A DNA stretch of 64,000 nt. Origin: Astropecten irregularis (Eukaryota > Echinodermata > Asteroidea > Paxillosida > Astropectinidae). The notes under the pieces are model-generated. The model did no database searches, was not told where the DNA came from, and saw only the letters and a program-made list of their open reading frames with translations. A program made the translations under genes and the position numbers. The stretch covers positions 3,472,001 to 3,536,000 of the forward strand of contig OZ020255.1 in assembly GCA_963971285.1 (NCBI GenBank), read 5' to 3'. This document shows positions 9,636 through 21,214 of this stretch, one piece after another (positions within the stretch are counted from its first letter, which is position 1; each line of letters starts with the position of its first letter).

Positions 9636-11079
9636 TAGGCCTGGGCGATTAGTGCTTTTCACTAATCGATTAATCGCGGAGGAAATAATCGCGATTAATC
9701 GCTTAATCGCGATTACCCGGAAGTGACTATACAAGCAGCATGTACCTTGTTTTCATCATAGTAAACCGCACTAGCGTAATGCATTGATTCTTACAAGTTT
9801 CAACAGCGATCAGTTCCGATTTCTGAGGCATCTGAGGCATTGAGCAATGCCATTTTTGTTCTGATAATTAAGGTATAATGCAAAATTCGTGAAGCTAATA
9901 TCGTCCATAATTACTTCCAAGGAATGCAGTTACTGCCCCATGTACGTACACACAGACGTGTAGTCCCATACATGCATGTACAAGTCAACGATAGTACACA
10001 ATATGTACACCCCATGTAGGCTGAACAGTGAACACGATTATTATACAGTTCACGATTACTGAACAGTGAACACGATTATTACACAGCTCACGATTACTAA
10101 ACACATCGCGATTATTTTACATTTCACGATTACTCCACATGTTCACTTCACGATTATCATACGATACGATACAGTAGTCCAGTACAGTAATCGTCTAATC
10201 GAGTAGAGTCTGTACTCGAGTAGTTGAATGCCATCGCGCCATGCGCCAAGCATCGCTGGCCGGCCATGGTAGCCGTACCCATTGTAAACGCGTGGGCCTA
10301 GGTTGAGAAAAATTTCGTTGTCAGCTGTCAGGCTTGAATAAAAATTCACCCCGACACGTTTAAACTGTATGTATCCAATAACTCATGTGTGCGACAAGTC
10401 CCGACAACCTTTCGTTTTATTACTAAGTGAGATAAATAGTATTGATTGAAAATGCAACATAACTAAATGTACCTCAATAAACAGCGAAATGGTATAGCCC
10501 TCATTCATGCCTCATCCACGTTGACCATATAAGGCAGTATGATTAGAAGGGCTACTGGCCAATTACAGTGTAATCTCAAAATGTTGTCATGGTGCTGTCA
10601 CAATTGGGCGGGCATCCGGTGCACGTGCAGCAGGCAGACTTGATATCAAGTCGGTAATTTTATCGCTACACCAGGGTACGGTGTGCGTGTTCACACACAC
10701 TGTGTAGTGTGTACGTCCTGCATAATGTCCAACATGCGGGGACGCGACCGCGGTACATATTATACACCCTCGACCCCTATTGAATCAAGATTACGTTGCC
10801 TCACTATACGAACGATGCATGATATTGACAGACGGATGGACAAAACACGAATGTCTAACGACTTGTCATCAAGTCTATGCAGCTGCTCCATGCAACACAC
10901 ACGGCATGGCTATTGATCGACTGAGAATAGTATATAGTAACTCATGGAATTAATCGCAACTCGAAGGCACTAATCGCGCTGGCACGATTAATCGAGTAGT
11001 TCAGAATTTACTAATCGAGTAATCGACACAAGAATGTAATCGCGATTAATCGATTAATCGAGTTAATCGCCCAGGCCTA
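9636..11079. mobile_element. hAT-type non-autonomous DNA transposon
   Basis: The ends taggcctgggcgatta and its inverted partner are flanked by an exact 8-base direct duplication, gtatcaag, at 9628-9635 and 11080-11087. An 8-base duplication and T/CAGG-type ends fit the hAT superfamily. Both ends are rich in 'attaatcgcgatta'-type palindromes. The interior (10030-10170) has diverged copies of 'cacgattatt'. No transposase frame is visible in the 1,444 bases, so it depends on a helper enzyme. It is inserted upstream of the Ngaro ORF1-like sequence. Confidence 0.85.
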
Positions 11080-11087
11080 GTATCAAG

Positions 11088-11755
11088 CTCTATGAACTCA
11101 CTTTTAACTATCTATCGTCCAATCGTACAAGCTAACCTATATATTAAAGTACCAGAGAGAATGATATCTACATGTATATTCCACTTGCCTCAAAAACCTA
11201 CAGCCCAAGATTTTCTTTCTTGCAAAAACAAAACAAGACATGTGGTTGTGGGAAAAACCACTAGGTGTTTGTGGTCCTATTTCGTAGTGGAAATGTTACA
11301 CATTTGGATCGTCCCTCATACAATGGCTGATTGCTGTATGCGTGTGCACTAGCTGATAGTGTGAAATAGATATGTGTACATGTAATGTGATTGCAATGGG
11401 ACACTTTTGTACATACATGTATACTGTTTATATGTATCACCTTTGAATACTGGTATATGTAATATTGTCTTGAAGATAACTTCAGGTATGTTCATCACAA
11501 ACAACTGAAAATTTACAGAAGTCATTAATCAATGCGTTTAATGATGTATACATTTTGCAATTTTCATCACTGAACGTAATTAAATGGCATTTGAATAATT
11601 ATGTATTTTTTTCTTTGAAATAGCACAACGTCCGGTTCAATTATGTCACCACTTTCAAACTTCACAAACATGTCAAGGTGCCCTTGTGCTGCACACTTAA
11701 CAAATTTGGTGGAAATCCATTCTTTACTTTCTGATAACGTAATCACTGTATATCG
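11088..11755. other. No recognisable gene
   Basis: AT-rich sequence with short frames only (longest about 86 codons from 11092). It may be the 5' continuation of the Ngaro element cut by the hAT insertion, but I see no domain that would show this. Confidence 0.4.
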
Positions 11756-11970
11756 CGTGTATCGATGAAATGATCCCTAGGGTATGGCGGTGTGTGCGTT
11801 TCATGGCTTCTGACTGCCTAACGAACAAAGATAATTGACTATTAGGGTCACCACCAACGTAGGGCTGGATGGCTCAGTTGGTAGAGTGCCTGTATGGTAT
11901 TCATTCAGGAGGTGGCCGGTTCAAATCCCGTTCCCGTTTTTCTTTGTTCACTTTTCAATGACAAACTATT
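11756..11970 (+). repeat. tRNA-derived SINE, copy 1
   Basis: A tRNA-like segment starts at 11863 (A box tggctcagttgg, B box ggttcaaatcc) inside a longer conserved unit that begins about 107 bases upstream with 'cgtgtatc' and ends with 'ctttgttcacttttcaatgac'. Copies are at 23440-23600 and 29020-29260. This copy has a 4-base insertion (attc) in the anticodon region and several substitutions, so it is the most decayed. Confidence 0.7.
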
Positions 11971-12700
11971 TATGGAAGATTATAAACAGGAAAGTATTAA
12001 ACAAGAGTAAAGACACAATTATAAAACAGACTACAAGTCTTTACAAGTCAAATTAGTTCATAAAAGGGGGAATCAAAAGCTCAAAATATATACAGGTACA
12101 TTCAAAATAAAACAGGTAATATCATACTTTGTTTTGTCAAAGAAATGGACAAAAATGACATGGAAGATACAGTAATAGTCATTTGTGAATATTACAGTCC
12201 CATACTGTGCCCACTTTGTTCTGCTCAAAGTGAGTAGATGGGAAACGATGAAGTTTCAAAGAGATTTAAGATTGATAGATTTACAATTACACACATTTTC
12301 AATTACACATTTTAGAATGTCACAATGTGCATACAAAAATCATTATTCCTGACTTCTATGCCATACCTTAATGAAAGGTGTTTTACAATGCCGCCAAGGG
12401 TCTCGAGGTTTCACGGAACATACAGCTTGAGGAGGACACATAGAAGTGACTGGGTATCAGAAATTTATAAAAATTACAGCTATGTACAGTGACTAAAATA
12501 TAATTGTTACAAATAAAATGAGAGTTCATACTTTTAATTCTACAATGGCCTTGCCCATTCATTCTGCGGATAATATTCCCTGCATGCACGGAGTAACAAC
12601 ATTTTGTGTATAGTGTACTTTATGTACGGTTAAAAACGGTTACTTTACAAAAATGCAATTTCCCTCATTTTAAAACTATTCAACAAAAGGATAAATAGGA
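11971..12700. other. No recognisable gene
   Basis: AT-rich sequence with no domain-like frame. Its right part may be the 3' untranslated tail of the minus-strand LINE that starts at 12712. Confidence 0.4.
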
Positions 12701-12711
12701 GTGCACTTCAA

Positions 12712-14035
12712 CTACAATTCGCTTAAGCAAAATAATACCCGAGGTAGATTTTTCCATAATCTAGGAGCCAAAACAGCAAAGGTGTGATCACCGTACTTGG
12801 TCTTTGTGCAGGGTCCTCGAGCAAACAAAAGCTGTGAAGTAGATCGAAGATTGCGCGCAGGTGCGTAGGGTGTCAACAGTTTGGATATGTATTTCGGGGC
12901 ACTTCCATGGCGGACTTTGTAGACGGTTAGCAGGATCTTGAAGACCACACGATCTTCAACTTTGAGCCAATGTAGGTCACAAAGCACCGGTGTAATGTGT
13001 TCCCGACGTCTTGTCAGCGTTACCAATCTAGCGGCAGCATTTTGAATCAGCTGCAATCTTACGATTTGGGAGTTTGGAAGTCCATACAGAAGACTGGTGT
13101 TGTAATCTAACCTAGAGGTGACGAATGCATGAACTAAACGTTCTGTTGCGACTTGATAAAAATACTTTCTAATTTTCCTGATTTTGTAGATCCCAAACGA
13201 GGCAGCACGGCAGATATTGCTAATGTGTTGGGATTAATCAAGTGTGCTATCCAATATAACACCCAGATCTTTGGCGAAGTCAGATGCTTTGATCTTTGCA
13301 TCACCAATGCTGAGGTCAGGCAACTTGGATGCCTTACGATGCCGAGAGTTGAAGTGCACCATTTCGTTTTTTTATCGTTCAACATTAGCTTGTTCGCGAT
13401 TGCCCAAGCACGGATATCAGCAATACACACTTCCAGTTTCCTAACAGCATCTGTATGCTCAGAGGACTTCATGACTAAGTACACCTGCGTGTCATCCGCG
13501 TAAATGACATACTGAATCCCTTCATGTGCGCCAATTACGTCACTCAAAGGACCAGTATTCATAACAAAGTCTAGTGGACCCTTAACCAAACCTTGAGGTG
13601 TACCACAAGGAAGTGTGAATGAGTCAGAAACAACTTTGTCGATGACAATGGCTTGTGAACTGTCATTCAGATAAGACATAAACAAATTCATCACTGTTCC
13701 ACCAATGCCATATCTGACTTGTTAGCGCTTGAAGAAGGTCTCATGATTGATGATATCAAACGCGGCTGAATAGTCAAGCAGCACAAGAGCTGCTTCATTC
13801 CCAGCGTCAAGGGCCAAGAGAATGTCATTGATGACTCTTAACATGGCGGTTTCAGTAGAATGGTACTGATGATACGCCGATTGAGCATCTGAGAATAAAC
13901 CGTTTTCTTGCAAGTACGATTGCTGCGATGCAACCACTCATTCCAATACCTTGGAAGTGAACATGAGGTTTGCAACCGGCTGTAGTTTTGGAAATCATTG
14001 GCGGGAAGGTTGGGTTTCTTGATAAGAAGTTTCAC
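12712..14035 (-). pseudogene. LINE reverse transcriptase and C-terminal region
   Basis: The enzyme would copy LINE RNA at the nicked target. Visible motifs are 'ENGLFSDAQSAYHQYHSTET' and 'LVLLDYSAAFDIINHE' (catalytic Asp A, about 13750-13790), 'GTPQGLVKGPLDFVMNT' (template-binding block), and 'YVIYADDTQVYL' (catalytic Asp pair, about 13480-13510), followed by 'IADIRAWAIANKLMLNDKK'. The C-terminal 'LHWLKV' region lies after a frameshift in 12712-13056. All catalytic Asp residues can be read, but stops near 13700 and frameshifts near 13100 and 13850 prevent translation. Confidence 0.8.
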
Positions 14036-14749
14036 GTAAGCGGTTTAATAAACTTGTGGTACAACACCAGATTCCAAGGATCCATTAATGATCTGTGTGA
14101 TGTACGGTAGCAGAACGTCAATGCAATCTTTCAGCAGGAATGTGGAATGGATCCAGTTCACCTGCATCTGTTGATGCAGACCCATTAATCAGATTCAGAA
14201 CAGTCTCTTCAGTAACTCTGGCGAATTCCTTAAAATGACTATTACATGTCTCCGTGGTCTCAACGCTCAACCTCGGCGCAGTAGTATTATCAAGGGTGTT
14301 GCTTATGGTCTTCACCTTGTCATGGAAGAAAGCACCAAAGTCATTAGCAAGTGTCTTTGAGCAAGTGTGTTCAGGTAAGATGTGATCCGAACTTGGAGAA
14401 CATAGTTTATTAACACAACATAAGAGATCTTTGTCATCACTCATTGCTATCTTGGTTTGATAATGCTGGCACTTTGATTGTTCGATGAGTTCTTGGTGAG
14501 CCTTGCACTGCTTTTGATACAATTGTTTGTCGGTTTGACTTTGTCTGTGACCTATGTTCAAGACGTCCCTTGTCTCTCTTTGCTTCACGAACATCTCCTG
14601 TTACCAAGGTGCATTTGGTCGTAAAGTCACTGCCTTTGTTTTCTCAGGTGCGTGTTTATCCAGCAATTCGCGTAGTACTTGATTAAACTGGTCAGCCAAG
14701 TCAGATGTACTAGTGGCCATATGGAGAGTGCAAGCCGAGAAGATTTTAT

Positions 14750-15427
14750 ATCTTCTTTGAACTGTCCGATGTCAATGTCCCATAATCTTCGGTGTTTGAC
14801 ATACTTTCTTGATGTTGGAGGGCGCGCAGAGTCAAGAATTGCTAGAACAGCATTATGATCAGATGGTACACCTTGAATGATTCTGGATTCATTGACAGGG
14901 TAATCGGTCTTTCGCGAAATAAGGAGATCTAAGGTGTGACCTCCTTTGTGTGTTGGTTCATAATATGTTGAGAGAGGTTAGCTGAGTCCAGAATATCTAA
15001 GAAAGCTCTTTCCTCTCTATCACTGTCATCATCCACATGGATATTGAAGTCTCCAGTTATGATAAACTGGCCATTGTATGTCATTACATTCTCAAGAAAG
15101 GGAGAGAATTCAGTTTAAAACAAGCCTGTTGACGGTAGAGGTCTGTATATGAAAATAAGCCTCAACACAGGTGGTTTGTAAGTTACCGAAAGATCCAAGA
15201 GTTCTTGATTTGAACTTAATAGTAGTCTGATTTACAGACACTTTCAAAGCGCTATGATAGATGATACAAATTCCTCCTCCATGGGCTTCACAAAGCACTT
15301 GAACAAAACGGTAATCTACCGGTAAGGTACAATTCAGGTCAGCCAGAACAGTGTCGTCGCGTGTATCGCTGTGTATTAACCAAGACTCTGTCACAACCAG
15401 GATGTCCAGATGGCCATCTGGATCCAT
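14750..15427 (-). pseudogene. LINE AP endonuclease domain
   Basis: The endonuclease nicks target DNA. The frame from 15427 reads 'LDILVVTESWL', 'YRFVQVLCEAHGGGICIIYH' and further on, in other frames, 'GGHTLDLLISR' and 'VPSDHNAVLAILDSARP' (about 14840-14950). This is the E...G.C...SDH pattern of L2/CR1 endonucleases. A stop follows at 15110, so the domain is broken. The catalytic Glu and the SDH triad remain readable. Confidence 0.75.
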
Positions 15428-15431
15428 ATTC

Positions 15432-15780
15432 TATTACTGAAAATACGTCACCTTTGTTACCTACAAAATGCATTTCCTAATGCGCATGCGCAAGCATAAC
15501 CGCTGAAAATAACAAAAGACCATGATGTCACCCCACACACACACACTGCGGCTGCGTTCGAGCGGTTACTCCCTGTAACACGAGTGTGATGCGCGCGCAA
15601 TACTCTCCGGTGCAGGAGTATACTCCCCAACGATGGAGAGTATACTCCCGAGTGTCGTACTCCGGCCGTTCGAGCGCTCAGGAGTATACTCGTGTTAACA
15701 CGAGTAGCTCGCTCGAACGCAGCCTGCATGACACAGGGCTCAACCCCAAGATCCCCCCCCCCCTTTTTCCAACGCGCGCT
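15432..15780. repeat. Interspersed repeat family, copy interrupted by a small element
   Basis: The stretch with 'gcatttcctaatgcgcatgcgcaagcat' and 'ctgaaaatacgtcacctt' recurs at 28160-28260 and, reversed, at 35335-35640. In this copy a 175-base inverted-repeat element splits the segment between 'cacactgc' and 'atgacacagggctcaacc'. Confidence 0.7.
15550..15724. mobile_element. 175-bp inverted-repeat element (MITE) with TGC duplication
   Basis: The ends ggctgcgttcgagcg and cgctcgaacgcagcc are perfectly inverted and flanked by tgc at 15547-15549 and 15725-15727. The matching uninterrupted sequence is present on the opposite strand near 35490-35510, which supports a real insertion with a 3-base duplication. 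The interior is itself built of palindromic 'ggagtatactcc' words. Confidence 0.8.
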
Positions 15781-15789
15781 CCGCTGATA

Positions 15790-16320
15790 AGAGGCGCTTT
15801 CGTTGTAGCTACTCCATCGGACTGTTATTTCCGACACTTTGGACCACGTCTGTTTCGCGGTCTAAAAAATGATCGCTCAAGAATCCTGTGAGCAAATACT
15901 GATCCTGTAGTGGCTCATCATCATTCTTCAACTCCGCTGTCCACCCTTTTTGCTTCGATGTTCTGTTGGAATCCGAAACCACCCGCGGGCATTTTGCTCA
16001 CAAATGTCATCCGAGAATTTGGCCACCATCACGTCTTGGCATGGCAGCACAGTGTGCCAGAATTAGGGAAAAGTGGAGAAAAAAATAATAACTCTGCCAA
16101 AAATAATCACCTAGAGGTGGTTAAGTGCTCGATGGAAAGCTCTGGGTATAGACTAAATCACAAGAATTCCACTTTTATCATTTTAGGGATCTGGAAAGTG
16201 AAAAAACATATGCACATTCTGGACTGTTCGGTGCCAAATTAGGAAAAATAGCATAAAACGGCCACAAATATTCAAATAGAGGTGGTTAAATGATCCTGGT
16301 ATGGAGGTATCAGCAGAAGA
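15790..16320. other. No gene; two diverged direct repeats
   Basis: Segments around 16040-16145 and 16195-16300 share 'gtgccaaattagg..aaa' and 'tagaggtggttaa..g', giving two diverged units of roughly 160 bases. No protein-like frame. Confidence 0.5.
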
Positions 16321-16323
16321 CAT

Positions 16324-16650
16324 TAATACCCTAACCCACAGAAGCCTTTTATATAACTACCCTCCTCAATCCTTCAAAATCCTCATAGGGACATAGTTAA
16401 AAAACCGCATTTCTCCTCAATCCTCCATAATCCTCCAGTGATCTCACTTATACTCAAAATGAGAGGTACCTGAATCCTGAATCCTTCAAAATCCTTCGGT
16501 GGCCATACCAAAAAAAATGCGTTTATCCTGTATCCTTGCAACTCCTCAAGTGGTCCTCACTTGAAAATTACATTATATCCTGAATCCTCCGAAATCCTCC
16601 AAAACACCAGAAGGATTTTGGAGGATTGAGGAGGGTTAGGGTTTTAATAG
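16324..16650. mobile_element. Small inverted-repeat element
   Basis: The left part 'taccctaaccc...ctcctcaatccttcaaaatcctc' is inverted at the right as 'gaaggattttggaggattgaggagggttagggttt'. The left arm carries an extra 23 bases. The interior repeats 'aatcctcc'. No coding capacity. Confidence 0.65.
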
Positions 16651-16919
16651 ATTGCATTTGTTTCATTATTAAGGGGTCTGGAAACTAAATGGGCTTTCAT
16701 GAGAATGTTTTATCACCCAAAACCAAATTGATGATTGTCAGAAACCTGTAGCTTTCAATTACAATCATAAAAACATAGTTGTCAAAAATAGATTAAAAAG
16801 GAATAAAATACAATGTCTTCTACTTCAAACAAGAAAGGAACAGACAGTGCTGCAATGGCTGCATAGAGCACTTTAGCTGATGAAATAAATAGATTCTTAA
16901 CCTTAATTTGATATAAATT

Positions 16920-17240
16920 TATTGGCTTTTTCGCGGAAGCGAAAAGCCTTTGTTTTTGTTCTGTTATTTTTTTTTCTTCTTCTTCCTCTTCTTCTGCCAA
17001 AATTCCCATAGACTTTACACAGGGGTTTTCTGGACCCCACTTTGGTAATTTGTAAACAGTCAATCTTAACCAAACTTGGCCTGAAGGAAGTCCATATAGG
17101 TTTGTTGTCTCCCGAAACTTTTCGTCATCATGACGTCATCAGGTGTCATGTGACCAGCGATTTGAATTTAATAATCAAAATATTTAAAAATCAACAAAAA
17201 ATCAATGGTTTGAGATATTAAGTTGATTTCACCAAAAGTG
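16920..17240. repeat. Hairpin-headed repeat with one TGACGTCA
   Basis: It starts with the hairpin ggctttttcgcggaagcgaaaagcc, then 'tttgtttttgttctgttat', a pyrimidine tract, 'cccatagactttacacag', 'accaaacttgg', and TGACGTCA at 17131-17138. The same order of parts is seen at 25528-27535 and in part at 23640-24360, so these belong to one repeat family. No protein is encoded. Confidence 0.65.
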
Positions 17241-17244
17241 ACTG

Positions 17245-17880
17245 TTAGGCAGGGTCTTTCTTTGTGACACATTGCTTGACCTCTGTGACCTCTACTTCCG
17301 GTCAAACAGGAAGTAGCTCCTCATTTAAAAGTGGTTAGAGCTAGGATCATGATTCCTTCACCAAATATCAATGTTAGGCAAGGTCTTTCTTTGTGACACA
17401 TTGCTTGACCTCTGTGACCTCTACTTCCGGTCAAACAGGAAGTAGCTCCTCATTTAAAAGTGGTAAGAGCTAGGATCATGATTCTTTCACCAAATATCAA
17501 TGTTAGGCAAGGTCTGTCTTTGTGACACATTGCTTGACCTTTTTGACCTCTACTTCCGGTCAAACAGGAAGTAGCTCCTCATTTAAAAGTGGTAAGAGCT
17601 AGGATCATGATTCTTTCACCAAATATCAATGTTAGGCAAGGTCTTTCTTTGTGACACATTGCTTGACCTTTTTGACCTCTACTTCCGGTCAAACAGGAAG
17701 TAGCTCCTCATTTAAAAGTGGTAAGAGCTAGGACCATGATTCTTTCACCAAAAGTCCATGTTAGGCAAGGTCTTTCTTTGTGATACATTGCTTGACCTCT
17801 GTGACCTCTTCTTCCGGCCAAACAGGAAGTAGCTCCTCATTAGAAAGTGGTAAGAGCTAGGATCATGACTTTTTTCCATT
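17245..17880. repeat. 129-bp tandem array, five units
   Basis: The word ttaggca(g/a)ggtct occurs at 17245, 17374, 17503, 17632 and 17761, exactly 129 bases apart. Units carry 'cttgacctctgtgacctctacttccggtc' followed by 'aacaggaagtagctcctca'. The outer units differ most. The array directly follows the hairpin-headed repeat. Confidence 0.95.
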
Positions 17881-18270
17881 TGTCCCACTGAGGGATCCCT
17901 TTCTTTGTATAGCATATATCAATTTAAAATACCATATGCGGAAAAGCTTAATGCGCTGTTTCTAACAGCCATAAACTCTAGTTTCAATTTGATCTTAGTA
18001 AAATTATGGAAGAACCAAGAAATTGTGACATTAAAGATGCACTCCACTCAAATGACATCAAACATGTCAAAGGAATTAGATTTAAATCCAAATATATGAG
18101 AAAGCAAAATGCGTTTTGAATTTCTTAAAATGCAAGATTATATATCCAATTGGCCTGAAAATGATACACAGTATGTTGCTGCACAAAATCACACACAGAG
18201 CAGAAAAGTTATGAACGTTGCAGACTTAGCAAGTGTGCATTCGATTTGATCACATGAAGACAAGAACTGC
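17881..18270. other. No recognisable gene; probable upstream part of Ngaro element
   Basis: AT-rich sequence between the tandem array and the first clear RT motif. Short frames only. Confidence 0.4.
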
Positions 18271-19335
18271 TTGTGTCTGGTGATATCTGATATCAAGTCA
18301 GCTTTTCGGCTCCTCCCAGTTTCTCCAAATGATTATGAATTGCTAGGTTTTTCCTTTGAGGGTAGCTTCTACTATGATAAGTGCTTGCCCATGGGTTGCT
18401 CTATATCTTGTGCACTGTTTGTGAAATTTAGTACATTCTTAGAGTTCAGAACTAGATTCATGGCCCAGTCCTGCTTTTTTTTTTATTTGTGAGTGACTCA
18501 CAGTCATCATGTTCAGCCTTGTTAAACACTTTCACAGCAATGTGTATAGAGCTAGGTGTACCTCTAGCCCATAAAAAGACAGAGGGCCCGTCTCAAACAA
18601 TCACTTACCTTGGTTTAGAAATTGATGCTGTACGTCAAGAAGTACGGGTACCAGCAGTGGAGGTGCAAACAATTTGCTCCCAAATTCAGGAGGTTTTATG
18701 CAAGCCTAAGATCACATTGGTGGGGATACAATCTTTAGTAGGATCATTGAATTTCTTATGTAAGGCTGTTGCTCCAGGTAGAGCATTCATGAGGCGGTTA
18801 ATTGCACTGACTAAGGGACTAACTCAACCACATCATAAAGTTTGTATAACTAAGGGAGCCTGTCTGGATTTGTTAATGTGGCTCAAATTGTTATCACTTT
18901 TCAATGGTGTATCAGCCTTCTTGAACCATGAGTGGGAGAGCAATGAGACATTAGAACTGTATACGGATGCTGCAGCTAGTGTTGGTTTTGGGGCCTACTT
19001 TGGTGGTAGGTGGACACAAGGTAAATGGCCTGAGGTTGGGATTCAGGATCCTCCCTACATTGCCTTTTTGGAATTGTTTTCACTAGTAATTGCTGTTAAG
19101 TGCTGGGGCTCATTGTTATCTAATTGTAAAGTCTGATTTCACTCGGATAATACTGCAGTGGTACATATTCTCAATAAGCAGTCGCCCACATGTCCTTGTA
19201 TCATGCACTTGTTGCGTATTTTTGTGCTGGAATGCCTCAAATTTAACATTGTGTTTAAGGCAGTTCATGTGCCTGGTGTCCATAATGAGCGAGCGGATAA
19301 TTTGTCTCGCTTTCAGGGGCCAATTTCACGGCGCT
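18271..19335 (+). pseudogene. Ngaro reverse transcriptase-RNase H, catalytic box lost
   Basis: This is the pol protein of a Ngaro-type element. RT motif A is 'ISDIKSAFRLLPVSPNDYEL', followed by 'YYDKCLPMGCSISCALFVKF'. The Y-x-D-D box should come next, but the sequence instead runs into a T tract (18474-18488) and resumes with 'VSDSQSSCSALLNTF', so the catalytic Asp pair is absent. Then come 'VPLAHKKTEGPSQTITYLGL', 'GIQSLVGSLNFLCKAVAPG' and RNase H ('LYTDAAASVGFGA', 'HSDNTAVVHILNKQ', 'HVPGVHNERADNLSRFQ'). A TGA stop at about 19135 interrupts RNase H. The frame ends at the DNA element inserted at 19317. Confidence 0.8.
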
Positions 19336-21214
19336 GCTTAAGCAGTAAGCAAATTCTCGTGCTTAGCATAGCAGAAAAATTTGCTAAGGCTCAAGCGTAT
19401 TTCACGGCGACCGTTACATGCCTGCTATGCTTAGCACAGGAAATGTATGCGTGCGCATCTTAAAACGTTGTTTTTGTGCAACTTTTGGTCGTGATCGTCT
19501 GCTACGTACTGAGAGTCGTCTGCTATCGCATCACCGTGAATGGCCAGTGAAGAAATCAAACACAAATCCTCGCCGTTTTCATCGGCGATAGATACTGCTT
19601 TGGCCACAAAATACGTGTTACAAAAGCATGTAATAGACTAGACATCATGATAGAAGGCCCTCTCAAAGGTTAAAAGCTGACAAACGTAAATTTGCAGCTT
19701 GAGGGAGAGGTAGGGAGGCTGTAAAATAATGCATAATCTGAAATTGTCATAGTTGTTAACATAGGACGAATTACTATACCCTATTTGACTTTGGCCAAAT
19801 TGTTTAATGATATTGGCCTACGTACGTCGACCTCTGAATTTTAATTTTCCCCATAATACATTTTATAATTTATTACATTTAAATAGGCAGTTTCATCTTC
19901 GTTGGGCCGAAGTGGCATAAACGATTTCTTTTGGATGATTATTTTAAATTTTGGTTGCAATGAAGTTACTTCCAGTAATGAAAGTTTCTATCTGTTTTGT
20001 TTCACACTCGGTGCGCGCGGTACTGTGTTTGTAAACATAATGCGGTGTTTGGGATATTCTGTTTACATGTCACATAACGGTGACCCAGGTTCGACCTTTT
20101 GAAGAGAAAAATTGATACAATGTATCAATTTGATACAAACATATCATTTTCTGCAGCACATGCAATTATACAGTACAATTTTGCTTCACTACAGCTGCAG
20201 TACAGTCAGTATATTTACTGCATGAAGTTAAGATCGACATGACTTTGTCCACCGTGAGATTTTATTTGTACGTTTGTACACATTGTACACAGGCCTAATA
20301 ATGTTATTATAATTATTTTGACTCCTGTCCGTCCATGTAGGCCTACTTTTCCAACTAGGCCTAACTACAAACTACAAGTGCTGCTGTTGAATGTATCGTG
20401 AGTAAAATGTAAAAAGTTTAACGTTAGATAGGGCCTAACGAGTAACGTTAGGCCTAGATAAAAAAAAAACATTATTCAATTCCAAAATTGGAAAAAGTTC
20501 ATATATTGCCCCGCCGGGAGCCAACGCCAGCGTGCCCAAGTTACAAAGTTTTTAAAGAAATGACAATAAGGCTAGGCCTAATTCTTATTTGCTTGATTCT
20601 TGTCATTACCGGCCAATCAGTAGGGCCTAAATGGAAACCCTTTTTTCCTCAGCGCTTACACATCTTGGACTTGGGGATCGGGGAAATTGATTTGTTAATT
20701 TTCGGTCATTGCCGATCAATTGGATCATAGTGATTGGCCTTCACGGTTCTACTTCTATCAATAGTCCTCTATGCCGTGGATCAATGGAATGACTTATAAA
20801 GTTATGGTCTGTGTCCCTAGAAAGGCCTAATGAACAATATTGCAAAATAGGAAAGTAGGCCTAGTTGGCCTAGGCTAGGGTGCAGAGCCGGCCATGCAAC
20901 GTACGTTCGGTCTGTGAATTCCGGATAACATTACGGCCTCTTTTTATTCAATTTTGTTTGGGGTCGAAACATGCCCACATTTTCCTCTCTGTAAACACCT
21001 CAACGGGTTTTCCTGATCACGGAATATTCGTCGTGGGAGATTTCGACGTTGTTCACGTCGTCTTACACGTCCAAATACCTACATTGTGTTTTTTTTTACG
21101 CGACGAACCAAGATGGCGGATGTTAGCAGAAAATAGCACCTCATAGCATGCCAAAAGGCTTGCTTAGTGCTTTAAGCAAAAAACGTCTGCTTACAGTCGC
21201 CGTGAAATTGGCCC
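19317..21214. mobile_element. 1.9-kb DNA element splitting the Ngaro pol region
   Basis: The ends gggccaatttcacggcg and its inverted copy (21198-21214) are both flanked by cag, giving a possible 3-base duplication. Sub-terminal parts repeat 'cttagca' and 'tgctaag' words. No transposase domain is visible in the interior, which has several 'taggcctaac' words. RNase H ends at the left junction and the recombinase frame starts at the right junction. The ends resemble those of the element at 3499-4332, so both may use the same transposase. Confidence 0.75.

Larger units (their letters stand above)
12712..15430 (-). mobile_element. L2/CR1-like LINE, nearly complete ORF2
   Basis: A single minus-strand element carries, in order, an AP endonuclease (about 14750-15427), a linker (14118-14594), the reverse transcriptase (13134-14035) and the C-terminal region (12712-13056). 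The C-terminus has the L2/CR1 pattern 'QLIQNAAARLVT', 'DLHWLKVEDRVVFK', 'YGDHTFAVLAPRLWKNLP'. Several stops and frameshifts break it, but the domain order and spacing are intact. The 5' end stops abruptly at 15430 beside an unrelated repeat. Confidence 0.85.

Noticed and set aside
16324-16650. Telomeric repeat (ccctaaccc at one end, gggttaggg at the other)
   Set aside because: Only single copies of the word are present and they are the inverted ends of a small element.
17245-17880. CRISPR-like array
   Set aside because: Units are 129 bases long with no alternation of repeat and unique spacer, in a eukaryotic repeat context; it is a plain tandem repeat.
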